Of a stretch of 64,000 nucleotides of DNA, positions 59,385 through 64,000 are shown piece by piece (position 1 is the first letter of the stretch; the number at the start of each line of letters is the position of its first letter). Origin of the DNA: WJMT01 sp964611275. Lineage in GTDB: Bacteria; Acidobacteriota; Aminicenantia; Aminicenantales; Aminicenantaceae. A program made the translations under genes and the position numbers. The stretch lies in the NCBI GenBank assembly GCA_964611275.1, contig CAZSZS010000107.1:7110-71109 (forward strand), written 5' to 3'. Below the pieces are notes generated by a model. It was not told the DNA's origin, did no database searches, and saw nothing but the letters and a program-made list of their open reading frames with translations.

Positions 59385-61350
59385 TTTTTATAGGTAGTAT
59401 GACAATAAACGTGGAACCTTCACCTACTTTGCTTTGGACCTCTATGGTTCCTTTATGCTTTCTTATGAAACTGTAACTGATGGCAAGACCCAGACCTGTT
59501 CCTTTGCCGACCTCTTTGGTTGTAAAAAAAGGTTCGAAAAGCCTGCTTTTTACATCTTCAGGAATCCCGGGCCCGGTATCCCGGAAATGAATATAGAGGG
59601 TATTGTTATGCCTATCGATTCCGGTTTTTATGGTCAGAGACCCATTTCCTTCCATTGCTTCTGCGGCATTTATGATTATGTTGATAAAGACCTGCTGGAG
59701 TTGAGCGCTGTCAGCTGTGATTTTCGGAAGGGAAGAAGAGTATTCCTTTTTGATTGTGATATTTTGAAAGAGGGTTTTGGTTTCCATAATAGAGAGTGCT
59801 TTTTCCAAGACATCGTTTATATTGATCAGGCTTGTCTCAGGGTCTTTGGGACGGGCAAACTCAAGCAGTCCTTTCACGATTTCTTTACACCTTGTTGTTT
59901 CTTTGACTATTTTTCTTAGATTATCGTAATAAGGTATGTCTTTGTCCAAGTCTTCCAGGATCAGATGGCTGTATATGAGTATTCCTCCGAGAGGATTGTT
60001 GATTTCGTGGGCCACTCCTGCGGCCAGTTTTCCGAGAGAGGCTAGTTTTTCAGACTGAATAAGATGGGCCTGCATTTCTCTCAGTTCTTTGGTGCGCTCT
60101 TCCACTTTCTTTTCAAGTGTTTTTCCCCATTCCAACAATTTTTTGTTTGCCGCATCAAGGTCTTCGGTCATTTTGTTAAATGATTCAGCAAGGTAGCCTA
60201 TTTCGTCTGTTGAGTCCACGTTGACTTTATGAGAGAGATCTCCTTTTGCGATTTTCCGGGTGGCCTCGACTATTTTGAACAGAGGATCCGTGATTTTGTT
60301 TGTGAAAAAGTAGAGAAGCACAAGCAGCAGGACCACGCATAAAGAGGCCATCAGGATGAACGTCATCATCACTTTTTGGGCTGTGTCGATGTACGGCTTT
60401 TCAAGCATGCCCACATACAGGATCCCTATGATATGATTTTTTGAGTTTTTTATGGGTTCATAGGCTGTGATGTACCAGTCATTAACCACAAAGGCTCTGT
60501 CAATCCATGATTTGCCTTCCTTTAGTACGGCATCATTGACTTTTTTGGATACCCTGGTTCCAAGAGCTCTTGAACCGTCACTGTTTTCAACGTTGGTTGA
60601 TATGCGGAGGTCATGCTGGAATATTGTGGCGGTCCCTATTTCCTTCCCTTTATATTTTTCCTCTTTATAGACTATTTCCTTGACTCTGTCCACGATTTCA
60701 TAGTTCCTGTTTATGAGCACTCCCCCATACAAAACTCCAAGAAGATTGTTATCTTCATCCAGAATAGGAGAGGCGGCTTTCAGAATCATCCCGCTTGTCT
60801 CTTTATTTTTGGTTGACTCTGCTGCCTTGGGTGTTAGCTTGATCTCTATGACAGCCTTTTCAGCGAGATCTTTTCCTTCTCTTAATAGGAGTTCTCTAGA
60901 AATTATCTGAGGGGATGCGGCGACTTCCTTTGATAAGGCTCTCTCTATTATTTCGTCTTGGGATCTGTCATCTCCTGTTATGCTGGGATTTCGTGTCCTT
61001 ATGATGACAATTCCTTTGGGATCTGTCACATTAAGTATATCCAGTCTGTATTTTTTTCTCAGTTGGTTTAGGCATTCTGATATGGGAGCATAATCTTTTT
61101 TTTTCAAGCTATCTTCAAGTCTTTCCCTTTCAGAGGTTAAGCTGACGAATTCTTTTATATCGCTCACTCTTTCGTTGAATACCATCCATGCTGATGATAG
61201 GTCGTGTTTGACTTTATCTTGAGCCTGTGAAATGAGGGTATTCCGAATAAGTCTTGAGCCAAGAATAAGGGTTATGATGCCCCCAAGTAATATGACAAGA
61301 AGAAAGCTTAGTATTATTTTTTTTCTGATTGAAAAGTGAGGAATCTTCAT
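59365..61350 (-). CDS. Membrane sensor histidine kinase (cache, HAMP, HisKA, HATPase)
   Basis: 661 residues. TM1 (residues 13-31, ILSFLLVILLGGIITLILG), large periplasmic domain of cache type (about 35-320, ending GILYVGML), TM2 (about 327-349), HAMP (350-405, RKIAKGDLSHKVNVDSTDEI), coiled coil, HisKA with phospho-His in LAAGVAHEINNPLGGIL, and HATPase_c (IIINAAEAMEG, DTGPGIP, GTGLGLAISYSF). Partner kinase of the overlapping NtrC-type regulator. It probably senses an external small molecule or redox-related ligand; the ligand is not evident. PAS and heme motifs are absent. Confidence 0.9.
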   Translation of the reverse strand: MKIPHFSIRKKIILSFLLVILLGGIITLILGSRLIRNTLISQAQDKVKHDLSSAWMVFNERVSDIKEFVSLTSERERLEDSLKKKDYAPISECLNQLRKKYRLDILNVTDPKGIVIIRTRNPSITGDDRSQDEIIERALSKEVAASPQIISRELLLREGKDLAEKAVIEIKLTPKAAESTKNKETSGMILKAASPILDEDNNLLGVLYGGVLINRNYEIVDRVKEIVYKEEKYKGKEIGTATIFQHDLRISTNVENSDGSRALGTRVSKKVNDAVLKEGKSWIDRAFVVNDWYITAYEPIKNSKNHIIGILYVGMLEKPYIDTAQKVMMTFILMASLCVVLLLVLLYFFTNKITDPLFKIVEATRKIAKGDLSHKVNVDSTDEIGYLAESFNKMTEDLDAANKKLLEWGKTLEKKVEERTKELREMQAHLIQSEKLASLGKLAAGVAHEINNPLGGILIYSHLILEDLDKDIPYYDNLRKIVKETTRCKEIVKGLLEFARPKDPETSLININDVLEKALSIMETKTLFQNITIKKEYSSSLPKITADSAQLQQVFINIIINAAEAMEGNGSLTIKTGIDRHNNTLYIHFRDTGPGIPEDVKSRLFEPFFTTKEVGKGTGLGLAISYSFIRKHKGTIEVQSKVGEGSTFIVILPIKNEPEKD

Positions 61351-61402
61351 TGATTGAATGTATGCTAAATTGTTCGTATCAAAATAATTATACTGTATTT
61401 AT

Positions 61403-61427
61403 AGAACCGACTCAAGTTGCCGGTTCT
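61403..61427. terminator. Hairpin between the HdrA-like gene and the kinase gene
   Basis: Stem AGAACCG / CGGTTCT (7 bp) with an 11-nt loop. It lies 80 bp after the stop of the 61507-63279 gene on its strand. No clear U-run follows; weak candidate. Confidence 0.4.
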
Positions 61428-61506
61428 GCTTTGTGTTGTTTAGAGATGACCCGGCATTATAGATGATTTGGGATTATTTTGAAAGACACTCTTGCTATGG
61501 TTGTCT

Positions 61507-63279
61507 TTATTCAAAAAAAATGCCTTCGATTTCAGCTAGTATCTGTTTGTCTTTAAAATGTCTCTGCTGGGAAGCACCTGAAGGACAAGCTGAAACACAT
61601 GTTCCGCACCCTTTACACAGAGCATCGTTTATTTCTGAAATTCCTTCCTCTTCATTATAGGATATGGCGGTAAAAGGACACAGATTAACACATATTTGGC
61701 ATCCTGAACAGAGCTCTTTGTCAATTTCAGCTGTCACGGGCTCCAGAGTGAACTTACCTTTATCGGCTAAGGCAAGAGCCTCCGAAGCCGCAGCTCCTGC
61801 TTGAGCCACTGTATCTGGAATATCTTTGGGCCCTTGAGAGGTTCCAGCTAAAAACACTCCGTCAGAAGCTGTGGATACGGGAGCCAGTTTAGGGTGTCTT
61901 TCCAGGAAGAAGCCATCCTGACTTGTGGTGATGTTAAAGATTCTGGCAATATCTCCTTGATTCAATCCAGGCTCCAGTCCTGTCCCAAGAATCACCATAT
62001 CCACAGGAATTCTTCTCATGACACCGATGAGTGTATCTTCCACTCGCATGATCAGTTTTCCTTCTTCTTTTTCTGTTACAGCCAGATCTGTTATTTCTGA
62101 GACATTCCCTCTTACAAATTTAACTCCTTCCTCAAGAAGCCGGTGGTAGAATTCTTCGTAACCCTTCCCAAAAGACCTGATATCGATGTAAAAGTCATAG
62201 ATTGTGGCATCAGTCTTTTCTTTGAGCAAATGAGCGAATTTTAACAAATACATGCAGCAGACTCGAGAGCAGTAAGGATTATAGTTTTCATCCCGTGACC
62301 CGACACAATGGATAAGCCCCACTGACTTGGGTTTTTCTCCATTGGCCATAAGTATTTCTCCATCTGTGGGGCCTGAGGCATTGTTCAGTTTTTCAAATTC
62401 TAAACCCGTAATAACGTTTTCAAACCTACCATAACCTAAGGAGGGGATCCTTTTGGGGTCAAAAGGTTTAAATCCTGAAGCAATGATAATACTCCCCACT
62501 TCGATTTCTATCTCTTGGTCTTCCATTTCATGATTAACAGCTTCTTTTTCGCAGACTTTTTCACAGAGCTGACAGCCACCAGTTTTAAAATGGATACAGG
62601 CTTCCTCATCCACAAAAGGAACCATAGGGACAGCTTGTCTGATTGGGACTCGAATGGCAGAATTGGGGCCAAGATCCATCTCTTTATGGACCACTTTTCT
62701 TCCAAATATATCTTCTAAAGTAATGGCCCCTGTGGGACAGAAGAATGCACAGGCACCGCACCCGATGCAGTCCTCTGAAGGATCTTTAAATGGGGTGGAG
62801 ATTTTACGGTTTATTCCTCTCTCTTCGAAAGTGATCGCTTCGATGCCGACGACCTCTTCACATGTCCGAACACACAATCCACAAAGGATACAGTTTTCTT
62901 CTGGATCTGCGATTTTGAATCTTGTTTTTTCAATCCCTAATTTATTTGCAATTTCTTGAACATTTTCTGCCATAGGAGCTCTGGCCATAATGAGTTCAAT
63001 GTTTAATTTACGTGCATTTAAAGCTCTTTCTGATTCTGTTTCGATGATCATTCCCTCTTGAACTTTGGTGTTGCATGAAGTAACCAGTTTGGAAACACCT
63101 TTCATTTTTTGTTCTACCATACACACACGACAGGCTGCGTATGGTTCGAGAAGAGGGTGATAGCAAAGGGTGGGGATATCGATATCTAATTTTTGAGCTG
63201 CTTGGAGGATGGTGCTTCCTTTTTCCACTTCAATAGGTTTGTTATTGATGGTCAATCTTATTTTATTATTTTCGTTCAT
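61507..63279 (-). CDS. NuoG-like/HdrA-like iron-sulfur flavoprotein
   Basis: 590 residues. N-terminal [2Fe-2S] domain as in NuoG/HoxU (PTLCYHPLLEPYAACRVCMV, about 37-56), a His/Cys motif region, two 4Fe-4S motifs (CILCGLCVRTCEEVVG, CIGCGACAFFCPTGAI), then the C-terminal half of HdrA (IIHCVGSRDENYNPYCSRVC, VFLAGTSQGPKDIP) and two last ferredoxin clusters (CSGCQICVNLCP, CKGCGTCVSACP). The HdrA FAD-Cys region (DCSACILTP) is absent. It is closely related to the C-terminal part of the 47178-50582 protein. AAGGAG lies upstream of the ATG, 2 bp after the partner gene's stop, so both subunits form one complex. Confidence 0.85.
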   Translation of the reverse strand: MNENNKIRLTINNKPIEVEKGSTILQAAQKLDIDIPTLCYHPLLEPYAACRVCMVEQKMKGVSKLVTSCNTKVQEGMIIETESERALNARKLNIELIMARAPMAENVQEIANKLGIEKTRFKIADPEENCILCGLCVRTCEEVVGIEAITFEERGINRKISTPFKDPSEDCIGCGACAFFCPTGAITLEDIFGRKVVHKEMDLGPNSAIRVPIRQAVPMVPFVDEEACIHFKTGGCQLCEKVCEKEAVNHEMEDQEIEIEVGSIIIASGFKPFDPKRIPSLGYGRFENVITGLEFEKLNNASGPTDGEILMANGEKPKSVGLIHCVGSRDENYNPYCSRVCCMYLLKFAHLLKEKTDATIYDFYIDIRSFGKGYEEFYHRLLEEGVKFVRGNVSEITDLAVTEKEEGKLIMRVEDTLIGVMRRIPVDMVILGTGLEPGLNQGDIARIFNITTSQDGFFLERHPKLAPVSTASDGVFLAGTSQGPKDIPDTVAQAGAAASEALALADKGKFTLEPVTAEIDKELCSGCQICVNLCPFTAISYNEEEGISEINDALCKGCGTCVSACPSGASQQRHFKDKQILAEIEGIFFE

Positions 63280-63281
63280 TA

Positions 63282-64000
63282 TTATTCTCCTTTACTTTCC
63301 AGATCGCATCGCAAGCATCTTTTGGCTTCCTTCATAGCCATTTCTTTGGTAAAGCCAAGTTCGACTTCTTTAAAATTAGATTTTCTTTCTTCAACAGATA
63401 AAGTGAGTATTTCTGGCCTTTTCAGTTCTGATAATTCTTCAGGGGTCACTTGGACAAGAGGAATATCTAGTCTTGGTTTTTTAGGACTGTATTCTCTGGA
63501 AATGTTTTCTCCTCTTAAATATCTATGGATTGATTCAGAGGCAATTTTCCCAGCTCTCATGGCTTCTAAGACAGTTGCAGGTCCTGTGACCACATCTCCT
63601 CCGGCAAATATTCCGGGCACATTGGTCTCCATGGTTTCTGGATTGACTTCCAAGGTATTCCACTTGGATATATTGAGCTTTGTGTTTCCTTGGAGAAACT
63701 CTAAATCAGGTTTTTGTCCTATGGCAGGAATAAGGGTATCGATTTCCAGTTCATATTCACTTCCCTTAATAGGTTGAGGCCTTCTTCTGGCTGATTTATC
63801 GAATTCTCCCAAGGACATTTTCTGACATTTGATCTTACTCAGCTTCCCGTTTTCAGAAAAGGCCTCAACAGGAAGAGTCAAAAATTCAATTTTAATTCCT
63901 TCTTTCAAGGTCTCATCGATTTCTTCCTCATTGGCAGGCATTTCCAGTTTTGTTCGTCTGTAAAGGATGGTCACCTCAGCTCCTAACCTCCAGGCAGTGC
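63282..64000 (-). CDS. GltD/NfnB-type NAD(P)H oxidoreductase subunit, 5'-truncated by window edge
   Basis: At least 238 residues; the frame runs on beyond 64000 (TAWRLGAEVTILYRR reads through the edge), so the FAD and Fe-S N-terminal part is outside. Visible: NAD(P)-domain end (VTILYRRTKLEMPANEEEI), PIKGSEYELEIDTLIPAIGQ, the FAD motif GIFAGGDVVTGPATVLEAMRAG, and RCLRCD at the C-terminus. It matches residues about 540-780 of the HdrA-GltD fusion, so this pair is a split version of that protein with a NuoG-like partner. It is followed after 2 bp by the partner gene. Confidence 0.85.
   Translation of the reverse strand, partial: TAWRLGAEVTILYRRTKLEMPANEEEIDETLKEGIKIEFLTLPVEAFSENGKLSKIKCQKMSLGEFDKSARRRPQPIKGSEYELEIDTLIPAIGQKPDLEFLQGNTKLNISKWNTLEVNPETMETNVPGIFAGGDVVTGPATVLEAMRAGKIASESIHRYLRGENISREYSPKKPRLDIPLVQVTPEELSELKRPEILTLSVEERKSNFKEVELGFTKEMAMKEAKRCLRCDLESKGE

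Overview
This 64-kb window looks like a chromosomal piece of a Gram-negative (diderm), probably anaerobic bacterium of moderate GC. It has heptose/LPS genes, an O-antigen ligase, an LPS-kinase-like protein, a TolC/RND efflux pump and outer-membrane beta-barrels. A VPS10/BNR-repeat protein of about 1100 residues, a PadR regulator paired with an FtsX-type permease, and a soluble [NiFe]-hydrogenase plus Hdr-like proteins are the mix I associate with Candidatus Aminicenantes/Acidobacteriota relatives. That placement is inference; no rRNA is present.

Layout. 1-7.8 kb: 3' part of purF, then envelope sugar genes (rfaE1-type heptose kinase, PHP phosphoesterase, O-antigen ligase, GT9, Trm112-like protein) and a Tat-exported CrtI-like oxidoreductase. 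8.1-14 kb: a TolC / membrane-fusion / RND operon followed by a decayed Y2-type transposase tail. 14.4-22.6 kb: VPS10-repeat exoprotein, C45-family acyltransferase, PadR plus permease. 22.6-30 kb: two outer-membrane barrel proteins, a kinase/glycosidase-like/methyltransferase cluster and an SH3-barrel protein. 30-38.9 kb: housekeeping genes (DUF1573, yggT, DUF167, nucleoside transporter, dprA, topA, xer recombinase, ComEA-like, rdgB, mgtC). 39-44.5 kb: UbiA, methyltransferase, an EndoQ-UvrD fusion, a cold-shock protein.

44.8-64 kb, all on the minus strand, is the most interesting part: a redox and regulatory island. It holds a group-3b-like [NiFe]-hydrogenase operon (hydB-G-D-A), an hdr operon (two receiver proteins, HdrC, HdrB, an HdrA-GltD fusion, a receiver-kinase, hypB, hypA), a sensor kinase with an NtrC-type sigma-54 activator, and a second, split HdrA/GltD-like pair with a NuoG-like N-terminus. 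Two features stand out. The hydrogenase large subunit carries its own maturation endopeptidase as a C-terminal fusion. Both operons have a near-perfect sigma-54 -24/-12 promoter with the same palindrome, GTGGAA-N3-TTCCAC, about 115 bp upstream, which points to one regulon run by the neighbouring NtrC-type regulator. A truncated copy of a separate maturation protease survives in front of hypB, as if the fusion made it dispensable.

A short intergenic repeat (CCTGGATTATTCA..., with or without an internal insert) recurs directly after stop codons. In one place it supplies a ribosome binding site, and in another the last codons and stop of rdgB. I saw no CRISPR array, intact insertion sequence, tRNA or rRNA gene.
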